A DNA stretch of 5,766 nt from Candidatus Cloacimonadota bacterium. Lineage in GTDB: Bacteria; Cloacimonadota; Cloacimonadia; Cloacimonadales; Cloacimonadaceae. Position numbers and translations under genes: made by a program. Positions 5,741 through 5,766 of the stretch are shown here, piece by piece. The DNA lies in contig JAGOGT010000038.1 in assembly GCA_017996595.1 (NCBI GenBank), positions 2,472-8,237 of the forward strand, read 5' to 3'. The first letter of the stretch is position 1, and each line of letters starts with the position of its first letter. The notes beneath the pieces were generated by a model, which ran no database searches, was not told the origin of the DNA, and saw only the letters and a program-made list of their open reading frames with translations.

Positions 5741-5766
5741 CCTCTTTTTACGGCTCACTTTTAAAC

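Larger units (their letters stand above)
5571..5766. other. Gene-free intergenic tail
   Basis: No credible coding frame, tRNA or start-plus-ribosome-site combination is seen on either strand. The segment is A-rich between the repeat units. Minus-strand open frames here merely translate the repeats (GGLEFATT and GGLETATT segments) and run into the antisense of the transporter. No promoter for a following gene can be called within the window. Confidence 0.6.

Noticed and set aside
5430..5758. Minus-strand open frames carrying GGLEFATT and GGLETATT.
   Set aside because: The similarity comes from translating the palindromic DNA repeats; there is no ribosome site or independent coding signal, and one frame runs antisense through the transporter gene.

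Overview
The window is a densely packed, entirely plus-strand stretch of bacterial chromosome with roughly half G+C. It holds the 3' end of one membrane-protein gene, five complete genes, and a 196-base gene-free tail of short repeats. The best lineage guess is the FCB group (Bacteroidota and relatives). The histidine kinase has the H-box form AKETAHQFGTP and a periplasmic ITDxxxQPxxWxN sensor style that I associate with that group. The repeat-laden intergenic tail reminds me of candidate phylum Cloacimonadota, but this is recall and inference, not a search result.

Layout: (1) bases 1-171, C-terminal end of an integral membrane protein; (2) 158-925, MazG nucleoside triphosphate pyrophosphohydrolase; (3) 870-2432, a two-TM sensor histidine kinase whose periplasmic sensor contains an ungapped 75-residue tandem duplication; (4) 2429-3940, bifunctional NAD(P)H-hydrate epimerase/dehydratase; (5) 3937-4635, an exported sulfite-oxidase/MsrP-fold protein in which the expected molybdenum-ligand cysteine is a serine; (6) 4632-5570, a ten-TM EamA/DMT-family transporter; (7) 5571-5766, non-coding, with three copies of a 24-base palindromic unit and a short ATCCTGT-type tandem repeat.

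Every adjacent gene pair overlaps (14, 56, 4, 4 and 4 bases), so the six reading frames are very probably one transcription unit with translational coupling. No promoter is visible, and the operon must start upstream of the window. MazG (removal of non-canonical or excess NTPs) and the NAD(P)HX repair enzyme are both metabolite-repair functions. The kinase, the exported SUOX-fold protein and the transporter are envelope functions. No response regulator, molybdenum-cofactor gene or heme-subunit partner is present, so a shared pathway is not demonstrated; compact packing of housekeeping genes is the simplest explanation.

I saw no clear defence system, mobile element, CRISPR array or RNA gene. 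The most noteworthy points are the Cys-to-Ser change in the SUOX-fold protein, the duplicated kinase sensor, and the structured repeat tail abutting the operon's last stop codon.
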